Shown here: in pieces, positions 1-8,104 of the stretch | Position numbering within the stretch: the first letter of the stretch is position 1 | How the letters are laid out: every line of letters begins with the position of its first letter | DNA from: Actinomycetes bacterium | GTDB taxonomy: Bacteria > Actinomycetota > Thermoleophilia > RBG-16-64-13 | Direction of reading: 5' to 3' | DNA: 64,000 nucleotides | Assembly: GCA_024637035.1 (NCBI GenBank) | Contig: JAGXFW010000032.1 | Span: 1 to 64,000, forward strand | Made by a program: the position numbers and the translations under genes | Notes under the pieces: generated by a model | Database searches by the model: none | What the model was told of the DNA's origin: nothing | Seen by the model: the letters and a program-made list of their open reading frames with translations, nothing else

Positions 1-25
1 AGCGTCAGATGTGTATAAGAGACAG
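1..25. other. Residual Nextera/Tn5 sequencing adapter (artefact)
   Basis: Bases 7-25 are exactly the 19-bp Tn5 mosaic end, and bases 1-6 continue into the standard Nextera read 1 adapter. This is library-preparation sequence left on a contig end, not a genomic transposon. Real genome sequence starts at about position 26. Confidence 0.97.
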
Positions 26-30
26 CTGCT

Positions 31-85
31 GGCTCGGTGGCTCGGTTGCTCGGTTGCTCGGCGGCTGGCATGCTGGCATGCTGGC
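31..85. repeat. Degenerate octamer tandem repeat
   Basis: Seven near-copies of an 8-bp unit: GGCTCGGT twice, TGCTCGGT, TGCTCGGC, a 7-bp GGCTGGC, and ATGCTGGC twice. They lie just beyond the stop codon of the HPS-RraA gene and directly next to the adapter, so the array may explain why the assembly ended here. Confidence 0.7.
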
Positions 86-93
86 CGGCGTCC

Positions 94-1401
94 CTACTTC
101 TTCTCCCACTTGAGCAGGTAGGCCACCTGGCTGAGTGTGCTCCCTTGGCGGATCTCCTCCCGCAGCCGGTTCTCCTTCTCGAGCACGTCCATCGCCCGGT
201 TGGTGTACTCGACCGCCTTCTCGCGCGGGATCACGCAGACCCCGTCGTCGTCACCGATGATCCAGTCGCCCGGGGCGATGGTGACGCCGGCTATGCGGAT
301 GGGCACGCCGATCTCTCCGAAGCCCTTGGGTTCGCCGGCGGTGGGGGTGACGTGGCTCGTGAAGAGGGGGAAGCCCAGGTCGCGGATGTCCCCGGTGTCG
401 CGTGCAGCGCCGTGGATCACCACTCCAGCCAAGCGGCGTTGTATGGCCGAGTTCGTAGCCAGTTCGCCCCAGACAGCCGGAGGCACGCCACCCGCGTCGA
501 TCACCAACACGTCACCCTCGTTGGCCACGTCGATCGCTTCAACCGGCTTCGCCCAGTCGCCGGGGTAGGTGCGCACCGTGACCGCGGGGCCGACCATCCG
601 GGCCCCGGGTGTGCGGGCCACCAGGCCGGGCAGATCGCCTGAACGGTGCAGCGCGTCGCTGACGTTGGCCGCGGACACGCGGGAGAGCACCTCACGCAGG
701 TCGGGGCCCGAGGCGCGCACGAAGTACTCCGACTCCACCGAGACCAGGTGCTGCAACGCATGCTTGATCTGGCGGGTCGCTTCCGTCGCGTCGGTGGCCT
801 TGGTGACCGCGCCGCCCACTACGACGATCGAGGCGCCGGCTTTCAAGGCCTCGGCGGCCGTCACGGAGTTGATGCCCCCTGCTACCGACACCGGTATGGA
901 GACAGCCTCCGCCACCTTGCGCAGCGTGTCGAACGGAGTCTTCCCCTCCATCTGCTCGTCGATGGCCACGTGGATACCGATGTACGAGGCACCCATCGCC
1001 TCCGCTTCTCGCGCTCGCTGCACGGGGTCTGCGACCTGTACCATGTCGACGATGATCTCGGCTCCGTAGTTGCGCCCGGCCTCCACGCACTCGCGGATAG
1101 TCGCATCGGAGGCCGCTCCCAAGACGCCCACCACCTGCGCACCGGCCTTCGCCGCGAACTCGACTTCGGCCCGACCGGCGTCCATGGTCTTCATGTCCGC
1201 GACGATGGTCTTCTCGGGCCAACGCGCCCGCAGTGCGCGCACCGCCTCCAAGCCTTCACTCTTGATGAGGGGCGTGCCCGCTTCGAGCCAGTCGGCTCCA
1301 CCGAGGACCGCCTCTTCCGCGACCTTCAGCGCGCGAGGCAGGTCGACGAAGTCGAGGGCGATCTGGAGCTTCGGACCGGATGTACCACGATCGGCGCTCA
1401 C
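94..1401 (-). CDS. Fused 3-hexulose-6-phosphate synthase / RraA-like protein
   Basis: A 435-residue two-domain protein. Residues about 10-215 are an HPS-type TIM barrel of the OMP decarboxylase superfamily, with the DMKTMD motif (69-74, the DxKxxD active site), AGGIN (174-178) and GGA (196-198). HPS condenses formaldehyde with ribulose 5-phosphate, or runs in reverse to make ribulose 5-phosphate. Residues about 225-420 are an RraA/HMG-aldolase-like domain with GELATNSA (312-319), R334-D335 and GDDDG (383-387). The same fusion is known from archaea and some anaerobes. The partner isomerase PHI is not in the window, so the physiological reaction is open. The GTG start shares 4 bases with the stop of the upstream gene, so the two are translationally coupled. 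Confidence 0.88.
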   Translation of the reverse strand: MSADRGTSGPKLQIALDFVDLPRALKVAEEAVLGGADWLEAGTPLIKSEGLEAVRALRARWPEKTIVADMKTMDAGRAEVEFAAKAGAQVVGVLGAASDATIRECVEAGRNYGAEIIVDMVQVADPVQRAREAEAMGASYIGIHVAIDEQMEGKTPFDTLRKVAEAVSIPVSVAGGINSVTAAEALKAGASIVVVGGAVTKATDATEATRQIKHALQHLVSVESEYFVRASGPDLREVLSRVSAANVSDALHRSGDLPGLVARTPGARMVGPAVTVRTYPGDWAKPVEAIDVANEGDVLVIDAGGVPPAVWGELATNSAIQRRLAGVVIHGAARDTGDIRDLGFPLFTSHVTPTAGEPKGFGEIGVPIRIAGVTIAPGDWIIGDDDGVCVIPREKAVEYTNRAMDVLEKENRLREEIRQGSTLSQVAYLLKWEKK

Positions 1402-3005
1402 TCCATGACCCCCATGAACTGCGCGACGATCCGTCTATCGCGGGGTCGGCTGTCGAAGCAGACGAACACCGCCTCTTGCCAGGTGCCAAGCGTCAGGCGT
1501 CCCTCGGTGAAGGGGATGACCAGGGAAGGACCGAGGAGACCGGCTCTCACGTGAGAGTGGCCGTTCCCATCGGCGAGCAACAGGTTGTGGCGGTAGGGGT
1601 CGTCAGCCGGCACGATGCGGGCGAACAGCTGCTGGAAGTCGTGCACGACGCCGGGCTCGAACTCCAAGGTGGTGACGGCGCCGGTGGCCCCGGGCGCGAA
1701 GACGGTCACGGTACCGGCCGTGAGGTCGCTCTCCCGCAGGAGTCGGTTGAGGTGTTGGGTGATGTCGATGACGTCGCCCTCGCCTTGGGTCGAGAAGGAT
1801 ATGGTGCGCGTGAGTACGGTCAGGTCGCCCGTCACGGCTTGGCGGGCTCTCTCTTTCGTGATGGTCATGACGTTCTCCATTCTGTCGAGGAGCGACTCGG
1901 GCAGGTCGGCGCGACGGCGGACGAGGTCGAGTGTCGCGGCGCCGAGGGTGGTGTAGAGAGGTAGCAGGTCCGGGGTGCGTTCTTCGAGGGCGCGGAGGTG
2001 ACGTTCTATCGTGCCGACGTCGCCGCGGGCAAGGGGGCCGGTGAGAGCCGAGAGTGTGCCGCCGGCCGCGATGTTGTCCACGGCGCCACGGACCAAGGGA
2101 AGGAAGGCGTCGAGCACGTGCTCCTGAGGAAGGCCGCTCTCGAGGAACAGCCGTTCGGCGGCGGCCTCGAGGGTGACGAGGTAGTTGCTGGCCACCACGG
2201 CGGCCGCGTGGTAGAGAGCCCGGTCGCGCTCTTCGAGGCGGAACGGCCGCGCACCGAGCGCACGGGCCAGCCTGCCGGCGTAGGCGGACGCATCGTCCGC
2301 GGAAGCGGGATCCTGTGGGCCAGGGGTCAGCGCGATGGCGGCCCCACGCAGACGCTCGGGCCCGAGGGTGGGGTCGCTCAGGGTCTGTAGGGGGTGGAAC
2401 GAGAACGTCATGGCGCCCCGTGCCGCGCACGGAGCGAGCACGTCGGTGGATGTCGCCCCGCTCACGTGGGCGACCGCCCACCGGGTTCCATCGTGAGCCG
2501 GATCTCGCACCGCGTCGGCCAGCGCGGAGACGACCGAAGGCAACTCGGCGTCGGGGACCGCGAGGAGGAACAGCGGGGGAGGGGTGGGCTGTCCGCCTGA
2601 GCCCTGCCGTGCGGGCGGCCGAGGGGATGTCAAGCTCATCTGCGCGACCAGTTCCGAGAGCGTGTCGGAAGAGGGGATGCCGAGGAGCCCGGCGGCGCGG
2701 CTGCGCCCGGCCTCGGACCGTCCGGTATGTCCCACGAGCCGGGCACCGGCCGCTGAGAGAGCCAAGGCGATCGAGACGCCGGCCCGCCCGGCCCCGATGA
2801 GCGCGAAGCGAACGTCGTCGAGGCGGTCTGAGTCACCGCCGGCCGAAGCGCCCGGATCGTCCGGCCATGGCGTGCGCCGCCCTTCGGCCGTTTCGTGGGC
2901 GACCTGGGTGTTCCGGGGTGAGGGCGAAGAATCGTCGATGATGTGACCTTCCGTTCCAGTTCTGCGTTCAGATACCAGACATCGGTCGTGCTGTGCATGA
3001 CGCAC
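1398..3005 (-). CDS. Fused Rossmann/DUF2520 protein and YjbQ (UPF0047) domain
   Basis: One open frame joins two families normally found as separate proteins. The N-terminal part has a Rossmann motif, IGAGRAG (about 2806-2786), then a DUF2520 helical domain of the kind seen in putative NAD(P)-dependent oxidoreductases. The last about 150 residues are a complete YjbQ domain with FAPGATGAVTTLEFEPG, NGHSHVRAGLLGPS and TEGRLTLGTWQ; members of that family have thiamine-phosphate-synthase-like activity. No stop or good start separates the halves, although an internal ATG (ENVMTITK) lies at the junction. The frame stays open to 3257, but that would overlap the divergent promoter. The GTG at 3005 is a best guess, and the first about 60 residues look low in complexity. 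The stop overlaps the start of the HPS-RraA gene (GTGA). Confidence 0.75.
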   Translation of the reverse strand: MRHAQHDRCLVSERRTGTEGHIIDDSSPSPRNTQVAHETAEGRRTPWPDDPGASAGGDSDRLDDVRFALIGAGRAGVSIALALSAAGARLVGHTGRSEAGRSRAAGLLGIPSSDTLSELVAQMSLTSPRPPARQGSGGQPTPPPLFLLAVPDAELPSVVSALADAVRDPAHDGTRWAVAHVSGATSTDVLAPCAARGAMTFSFHPLQTLSDPTLGPERLRGAAIALTPGPQDPASADDASAYAGRLARALGARPFRLEERDRALYHAAAVVASNYLVTLEAAAERLFLESGLPQEHVLDAFLPLVRGAVDNIAAGGTLSALTGPLARGDVGTIERHLRALEERTPDLLPLYTTLGAATLDLVRRRADLPESLLDRMENVMTITKERARQAVTGDLTVLTRTISFSTQGEGDVIDITQHLNRLLRESDLTAGTVTVFAPGATGAVTTLEFEPGVVHDFQQLFARIVPADDPYRHNLLLADGNGHSHVRAGLLGPSLVIPFTEGRLTLGTWQEAVFVCFDSRPRDRRIVAQFMGVME

Positions 3006-3078
3006 CCATCCGGAGTGCGGGGCCGTCGCCGTTCGGTACACCTCGAGAACGTAGGCATCCAGGCTATGACCTGATATG

Positions 3079-3107
3079 AGGATAGCAGGCGTGGCTGGCG
3101 CGTTCAA
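3079..3107 (-). promoter_or_regulatory. Promoter of the DUF2520-YjbQ / HPS-RraA operon
   Basis: On the minus strand TTGAAC (3107-3102) is followed by a 17-base spacer and TATCCT (3084-3079), with an extended -10 TG at 3087-3086. This is a strong match to a housekeeping sigma promoter. Transcription would start near 3072, which argues that the protein begins downstream of that point. Confidence 0.65.
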
Positions 3108-3222
3108 AGGGCCATCCGCGGGAACATCCGACCGCGTGGATACGTATCCTGAAGATGAGGGCACGATGCCTGGAACCCACGTCGGGGCTCCCGACGGTGC
3201 CGAGGCTGACGAGGAGGACATG

Positions 3223-3432
3223 ATGGCCAGGAAGCTGACGAGGTCCCGTGACGACAAGATGATCTGTGGTGTGGCAGCAGGTCTGGCCGATTACTTCGAC
3301 ATCGATGCCACGATCATGCGGTTGATCTGGGTGGTCGCCGTGCTCATGCCCGGACCGAACCTGATCATCATCGCGGCGTATCTGGTACTCTGCCTAATCA
3401 TGCCGCTCAAGGTCGCGAACCGCGCGTCCTGA
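3223..3432 (+). CDS. PspC-domain small membrane protein
   Basis: A 69-residue protein starting MARKLTRSRDD, with the PspC signature CGVAAGLADYFDIDATIMRLIWV followed by one hydrophobic helix (about residues 40-62). PspC-family proteins sit in the cytoplasmic membrane and in some bacteria take part in envelope-stress sensing. GAGGAGG at 3211-3217 places the start at the second of two adjacent ATG codons (3223). The frame is open upstream to 3076, but that section lies in the divergent promoter region and looks non-coding. It is probably a single-gene unit here. Confidence 0.85.
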   Translation: MARKLTRSRDDKMICGVAAGLADYFDIDATIMRLIWVVAVLMPGPNLIIIAAYLVLCLIMPLKVANRAS

Positions 3433-3490
3433 CCCGAACTGCCCGACCTTCGCGTGCGATCGGGGCGGCCGTCGGGTCGGAGGTCTCCCC

Positions 3491-4255
3491 ATGCCGAGTC
3501 GTGAAGAGCGGGCTTCGAGCCTGAACGCACAGCAGGTGGCGCTACGAGAATGCACCGCCTGCTCCCTTTCCTTGAAGCGCACGCAGGTGGTCTTCGGCGT
3601 CGGCGATGCCGCGGCCGAGATCATGTTCGTGGGAGAGGGCCCGGGGTTCCACGAGGACAAGCAGGGTGAACCCTTCGTAGGTCAAGCCGGCAGATTGCTT
3701 TCCGAACTCCTCGCGACCATCGGACTCCGCCGAGAAGACGTGTACATCGCCAACGTCGTGAAGTGTCGACCGCCGGACAATCGCGATCCTCTTCCTGACG
3801 AGATCCAGGCCTGCTCGCCCAACCTGCTCGAGCAGGTGCGCACCATCCGGCCGCGGGTGATCTGCACATTGGGACGTTTCGCCACGCGTCTGATCGGAGA
3901 GACCGAAGCGCCGATCTCCTCGGTGCGCGGGCGCGCGAAGGCCATGGATGTCGCCGGGATCCCCGTGCTGGTGTTCCCGTTGTTCCATCCGGCGGCGGCG
4001 CTCTACACGCCCTCGAACCGCGCACTCCTCGAAGAGGATCTTCGCAAGCTCCGGCTCCTCTTGGACCGCGCCGCCAAGCCTTCGACGCATGTTGAGTCGG
4101 AAGTCGTCGCGGGCGTCGAGGTGGAGCCGACGCTGGACGAAGAGGACGAAGCGACGCCGCAGGTCGAGACGGCACCGGGCGACGCGGCACCGGGTGACGC
4201 GCCTGTCGACGGGCGGGCCGGCGGAGAACGCGCCCGGCAACTGCCTCTGTGGTGA
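3491..4255 (+). CDS. Type 4 uracil-DNA glycosylase
   Basis: A 254-residue family 4 uracil-DNA glycosylase, which removes uracil from DNA in base-excision repair. The four cysteines that bind the 4Fe-4S cluster are visible at 21, 24, 92 and 108. The uracil-binding motif GEGPGFHEDKQGEPFVGQAG occupies about 48-67, and the second motif HPAAAL is at 166-171. Residues beyond about 195 form an acidic, alanine-rich tail not needed for the fold. GGAGG precedes the ATG. The stop overlaps the tsaE start (TGATG), so this gene probably leads the t6A operon. Confidence 0.93.
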   Translation: MPSREERASSLNAQQVALRECTACSLSLKRTQVVFGVGDAAAEIMFVGEGPGFHEDKQGEPFVGQAGRLLSELLATIGLRREDVYIANVVKCRPPDNRDPLPDEIQACSPNLLEQVRTIRPRVICTLGRFATRLIGETEAPISSVRGRAKAMDVAGIPVLVFPLFHPAAALYTPSNRALLEEDLRKLRLLLDRAAKPSTHVESEVVAGVEVEPTLDEEDEATPQVETAPGDAAPGDAPVDGRAGGERARQLPLW

Positions 4256-4833
4256 TGGGATCAGCCATGTCGAGCCGGACGGGAGTGCCGGGACCTGCGG
4301 GAAGCGGGCATGGCGGCGTAGGCGCGAACGCGGCAGGAGGACGGGACGAGGGCGGGGACGCCGCCGCGAACCTCGGCGTGCTTGTGGTGCGGCCGGCACC
4401 GGTGGATCTTTCGCGGTTGGCTGTCATGGCGGCCCGGCTCGCCCGGTCGTTGCTGCCCGGGGACCTGGTTCTTCTGGAGGGTCCGCTGGGTGCTGGCAAG
4501 ACCGCACTCGTGCGGATGGTCGCTGAAGCGCTCGGCGTCACCGACGGGGTTCGCAGCCCTTCTTTCACGATCGCCAACACCTACCAGGGGCGGGTGACCA
4601 TCAATCATCTGGATCTCTATCGCCTGGATGGCGAGGCCGATGAGGACGTGTTCGCACTTGAGGAGTATCTGACTCCCGACGCGGTCACCTTCGTCGAGTG
4701 GCCTGAGACCGCGCGTCACCGGTTGATCGCCGCCGAGTGGGTGATCCGCATGGACCACGACACCCCCGACACGCGGTTGGTTGCCATCGAGGCTCGCGAC
4801 GAGGGCGTGGCCGCACGGTGGGGCACGGCATGA
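4255..4833 (+). CDS. tsaE: tRNA t6A biosynthesis ATPase TsaE
   Basis: TsaE is the small ATPase of the TsaB-TsaD-TsaE complex that attaches threonylcarbamoyl to A37 of ANN-decoding tRNAs. The Walker A motif GPLGAGKT is at residues 76-83, followed by SPSFTI and the family motif HLDLYRL. About 45 low-complexity Gly/Ala residues precede the conserved core. Possible starts are GTG 4249, GTG 4252, ATG 4255 and ATG 4267; ATG 4255 is chosen because it makes a TGATG junction with the upstream stop. The stop overlaps tsaB by ATGA. Confidence 0.93.
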   Translation: MGSAMSSRTGVPGPAGSGHGGVGANAAGGRDEGGDAAANLGVLVVRPAPVDLSRLAVMAARLARSLLPGDLVLLEGPLGAGKTALVRMVAEALGVTDGVRSPSFTIANTYQGRVTINHLDLYRLDGEADEDVFALEEYLTPDAVTFVEWPETARHRLIAAEWVIRMDHDTPDTRLVAIEARDEGVAARWGTA

Positions 4834-5672
4834 TCGTGGCCTTCGACACCTCATCCGCCGTCTGCAGCGTGGCGGTAGTCGGACATGCGGGCGACGGGTC
4901 GCATCAGGTACTGGCCGCGCGCGATGTTCCGTCCCAAGCCGATCAGACCAAGTTGCTTCTGGGCCTGATCGACCAGGCGCTCACCGAGGTCGGAGCCACC
5001 CCCGAGCAGGTGACCGCCTTCTTCGTGGGCACCGGGCCCGGCACGTTCACGGGGGTGCGCATCGGCGTGGCTACCGCGCGGGCGCTGTCTCTTGCTCTCG
5101 ACGTGCCGGTCTTCGGTCGGAGCAGCCTCGATGCGCTCGCGGCGGCCGCTCTCATGCGCGGACTCGCGCCGGGGGAGGGTGGGACGGTCGCACCGGATAC
5201 GTTCGTGCCCGTGGTCGACGCCCGCCGTGGTCAGGTGTTCGCGACTGTGTTCGTGCGCGCCCATGGGTCGCAGGAGGGTCAAGGCCGCCCGCCGGAGACC
5301 GTCGTCGGATCGCACGAGCCCACGCTTGTCGATGCGGACGGCCTCTCGTGGGTGCGCCTCGGCGAGGTGTTCGCCGCCGACCCCGCCGGGGTCGCGGAGT
5401 CGGTCGATCTTGTCGCAGGACCCGGCGCGGGCGCTCGGGCGGTGTACCTCGGTCGCACCGACCTCCTCCCGGAGACGTCGGCGCGCCATGAGCCGGGTGA
5501 GGTCGAGGCCGGATTCCTCGTGCTTGGCCACGCGGTAGCCCTTCCGGAGCCAGCCGCGTTCCGAAAGGCGCGGCCCGGGGATCCGGGGACTCCGGAGTCT
5601 GTCAGGCCGATCTACGTACGGTCGCCCGACGCCGATGTACACATCGCCAAGATGCGTGATCCCTGGGCATGA
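4830..5672 (+). CDS. tsaB: tRNA t6A biosynthesis protein TsaB
   Basis: A 280-residue ASKHA-fold protein that dimerises with TsaD in t6A synthesis. The N-terminus MIVAFDTSSAVCSVAVV and the motif GTGPGTFTGVRIGVATARAL are typical of TsaB. The ATG at 4830 overlaps the tsaE stop. The C-terminal half carries Gly/Pro-rich insertions relative to minimal family members. Its stop overlaps the rimI start by ATGA, so translation is coupled along the whole cluster. Confidence 0.93.
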   Translation: MIVAFDTSSAVCSVAVVGHAGDGSHQVLAARDVPSQADQTKLLLGLIDQALTEVGATPEQVTAFFVGTGPGTFTGVRIGVATARALSLALDVPVFGRSSLDALAAAALMRGLAPGEGGTVAPDTFVPVVDARRGQVFATVFVRAHGSQEGQGRPPETVVGSHEPTLVDADGLSWVRLGEVFAADPAGVAESVDLVAGPGAGARAVYLGRTDLLPETSARHEPGEVEAGFLVLGHAVALPEPAAFRKARPGDPGTPESVRPIYVRSPDADVHIAKMRDPWA

Positions 5673-6142
5673 CCGGACTCGAGCCCGAACAGAAGAGGGG
5701 AGCGTACGCGCTTCGCGACATGCGTGAATCCGACCTACCGGACGTCCTCGGCATCGAGCGTGCCACCTTCCCCGTGCCCTGGACTGCGCAGATGTTCCGC
5801 GACGAGTTCGGTCATCCCAACTCGTGGAGGCGCGTGGTGGAAGATGAGGGAGGCACCACTGTGGCCTTCCTCCTCTCTCGTTTCTACGGGGACGAGTGGC
5901 ACATCATGGACGTGGTCGTCGCGTGCCGCGAGCGGCGTCGCGGGCTGGGCGGACTTCTTCTCGACGACCTCATGCGATCGTTGCCTGAGGAAGCCACCGT
6001 GACGCTCGAGGTGCGGCGGGGCAACGAGGCCGCCATCGCGCTTTACTCGAGTCGAGGATTCCACATGGTGGGCGTGCGGCGCGGGTACTACGGCAACACC
6101 GGCGAGGACGCACTGGTCATGACGCACGGGGTGGGAACGTGA
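5669..6142 (+). CDS. rimI: Ribosomal protein alanine N-acetyltransferase RimI
   Basis: A 157-residue GNAT acetyltransferase. RimI acetylates the N-terminal alanine of ribosomal protein S18 and is commonly placed between tsaB and tsaD. The acetyl-CoA binding segment RRRGLGGLLLDDLM and the later EVRRGNEAAIALYSSRGF-type motif are both visible, with the conserved tyrosine in YYGNTGEDALVM near the end. Start and stop both overlap neighbours. The substrate assignment rests on family and context, because other GNATs share these motifs. Confidence 0.88.
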   Translation: MTGLEPEQKRGAYALRDMRESDLPDVLGIERATFPVPWTAQMFRDEFGHPNSWRRVVEDEGGTTVAFLLSRFYGDEWHIMDVVVACRERRRGLGGLLLDDLMRSLPEEATVTLEVRRGNEAAIALYSSRGFHMVGVRRGYYGNTGEDALVMTHGVGT

Positions 6143-7173
6143 GCGGGCGGGAGGAGTTGATCCTTGCCATCGAGACCTCGTGCGACGACACGGCGGCAGC
6201 TTTGATCACCGTGTCGGGTGAGGTGCGAGCGTCCGTCTCCGCGTCGCAAGACGCGATACACGAGCGCTACGGCGGGGTGGTGCCCGAGGTGGCGAGCAGG
6301 GCGCACGTGGAGAGGGCGTCGGTGGTGGTGCGGGAGGCACTGTTGGAGGCCGGTGCGAGTATCGAGGATGTCGGGCGGGTGGCCGTGACCGTCGGACCGG
6401 GGCTCATCGGGGCGCTTCTCGTAGGGCTGCACACCGCGAAGGCCATCGCTTGGGCGCGTCGGCTGCCCCTGACCCCGGTGAACCACCTTCATGGTCACCT
6501 CGCGGCTGCGTGGTTGGCAGACCCGGACGCCCCATGCCCGATGGTGACCCTGGTGGCTTCCGGCGGGCACACGCTCTTAGTGCGGGTCTCCGATCGTCGC
6601 ACGTTCACCCTGTTGGGACAGACTCTCGACGACGCCGCCGGCGAGGCCTTCGACAAGGGGGCGCGGCTGCTCGGCCTCGGCTACCCCGGCGGCCGCGAGC
6701 TCGACTTGCTTGCCGAGACGGGCGATGCGCATGCGTTCGACTTCCCCATCGGATTGAAGCGCTCGGGTAGCCTCGACTTCTCGTTCTCGGGCGTCAAGAC
6801 CTCGCTGTTCTATCTACTGCGCTCGTGGACCGCGGAGGAACGTGCGGCGCGTGCGGCCGATGTGGCCGCCTCGTACCGACGGGCGGTGGTCGAGGCCCTG
6901 GTGTCGAAGCTGTTGGCGGCGGCTGAGGCTGAGGGCGTGGCCGCGGTGGCGATCGCGGGGGGCGTGGCCGCCAACTCGCTGCTGCGCCGACGGGTCGAAC
7001 GCGAGGCTGGCGAGCGCGGTCTCCACGTCGTCGTGCCACCCCTGCGCTTCTGCACCGACAACGCCGCGATGATCGGTGCGGCTGCTTTGACCGGGCCGGT
7101 CTTAGCGTACCCCGACTACCTGGGACTGGAGGCTTCGGCCTCGTTGTCGATCGAGGTCACGCCGGGGGTGTAG
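6139..7173 (+). CDS. tsaD: tRNA N6-adenosine threonylcarbamoyltransferase TsaD
   Basis: The catalytic subunit that transfers threonylcarbamoyl from TC-AMP to A37 of tRNA. The 344-residue length is normal for the family. Visible motifs are AIETSCDDT (10-18), metal-binding H116 and H120 in NHLHGH, SGGHT (141-145) and DDAAGEAFDKGARLLGLGYPGG. The GTG start shares GTGA with the end of rimI. The last 58 bases overlap, on the opposite strand, the end of the convergent membrane-protein gene. Confidence 0.96.
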   Translation: MSGREELILAIETSCDDTAAALITVSGEVRASVSASQDAIHERYGGVVPEVASRAHVERASVVVREALLEAGASIEDVGRVAVTVGPGLIGALLVGLHTAKAIAWARRLPLTPVNHLHGHLAAAWLADPDAPCPMVTLVASGGHTLLVRVSDRRTFTLLGQTLDDAAGEAFDKGARLLGLGYPGGRELDLLAETGDAHAFDFPIGLKRSGSLDFSFSGVKTSLFYLLRSWTAEERAARAADVAASYRRAVVEALVSKLLAAAEAEGVAAVAIAGGVAANSLLRRRVEREAGERGLHVVVPPLRFCTDNAAMIGAAALTGPVLAYPDYLGLEASASLSIEVTPGV

Positions 7174-7991
7174 GTGGGCACCTGTGGGTGCCGTAACCGT
7201 TCGGTGCCCATACGGATCGCCTCGAGCAGAGCCTCCGGAGCATCTACGGCCAGGTGCACTCGCAGAACCGGATAGTCGCCGCGGAGTCTGGTGAGGGGAA
7301 GGGCGCCGTCGAACTCCACGGTCACGTCGGTCTTTCCTCCCATCACGAACATGGCTTGGTCGCCGTCCACAAGGAGCCCTTCGCGAGGAAGGCCGAGGGA
7401 GCCTCGCGGTCCGTCTCGGCGCTCGGCCCTCGCGACGAGGATCCGCTGGAACGGTACCCACACCTCGGCCATCGCCCCGTAGCGGATCAGAAGACCTCCG
7501 GCCGTGACGTGGTGTGGCAACACGATCATCGACGCGTAGAGGGCAAGGACGAAGAAGAGGGCGTACACAGCTGCTACCAGCAGGAGCACGCGGATCCAGA
7601 AGACGGGGATCAGAAGCTCGAAGAGGAGTATCTCCACAGGTGTGGTCAGGAAGACGACCACCAGCATGGCGCCCATGGGCGAGCGTTTGTGGTAGGGGAA
7701 GACATCGGGGCCTTTCGGTCCGCGGCGGAGCAGCCACGTGCCGAAGCACCACCAGAGTCGCGGTTCGAGGATGAGAAAACGTGCGAGGGGGGCGGGGAGA
7801 CCCCAGCCGAGCGCCCCTTCTAGTCCAGACAGAGCCCTGTGCGGCCTCTCGGCCGGGCCTGCCCCGGGGGCGGCAGTGTCGCCCGCTGCGCGTGAGCGCC
7901 GGCGCTCACGAATGCGGTGCAGGGCGTATACTCCCCCGGCGAGGAGCAACGCGACTTCGGCGATCACGCCCAAGATGACCAGGATACGCAT
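7116..7991 (-). CDS. Membrane protein of unknown function
   Basis: A 291-residue protein I do not recognise. An N-terminal hydrophobic helix (about 3-23) is followed by an Arg/Pro-rich linker. Two more strongly hydrophobic segments at about 108-128 and 133-157 form a hairpin, and a soluble C-terminal domain of about 125 residues follows. The paired helices followed by a beta-rich domain resemble bacterial PH-domain membrane proteins, but no signature confirms this. The reading frame is clean over its full length. Its 3' end overlaps tsaD by 58 bases on the opposite strand. Confidence 0.7.
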   Translation of the reverse strand: MRILVILGVIAEVALLLAGGVYALHRIRERRRSRAAGDTAAPGAGPAERPHRALSGLEGALGWGLPAPLARFLILEPRLWWCFGTWLLRRGPKGPDVFPYHKRSPMGAMLVVVFLTTPVEILLFELLIPVFWIRVLLLVAAVYALFFVLALYASMIVLPHHVTAGGLLIRYGAMAEVWVPFQRILVARAERRDGPRGSLGLPREGLLVDGDQAMFVMGGKTDVTVEFDGALPLTRLRGDYPVLRVHLAVDAPEALLEAIRMGTERLRHPQVPTYTPGVTSIDNEAEASSPR

Positions 7992-8065
7992 CCTGTCGAT
8001 ATTGTCTCACGTGCTCTCTCACCCGTGTCTCGCGCGTGAGACCTGCGGGTTTTCAAGCTCCTCGT

Positions 8066-8094
8066 TTGACATTATCTGAGCGAGGGCATATCAT
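8066..8094 (+). promoter_or_regulatory. groESL promoter
   Basis: A perfect TTGACA at 8066-8071 is followed by a 17-base spacer and TATCAT at 8089-8094. It is the best consensus promoter in the window and would start transcription near 8101, just upstream of the CIRCE operator. Confidence 0.8.
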
Positions 8095-8104
8095 ACGTGA
8101 GGAG

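Noticed and set aside
7-25. A Tn5 inverted-repeat end suggesting a transposon
   Set aside because: It matches the engineered mosaic end joined to the commercial adapter and sits exactly at the contig end, so it is a library artefact.
2636-3058. A 140-codon minus-strand frame starting MPTFSRCTERR as an alternative first gene
   Set aside because: It has a plausible ATG behind the promoter, but after about 55 codons it becomes Arg/Pro-rich and overlaps the Rossmann domain of the real gene in another frame.
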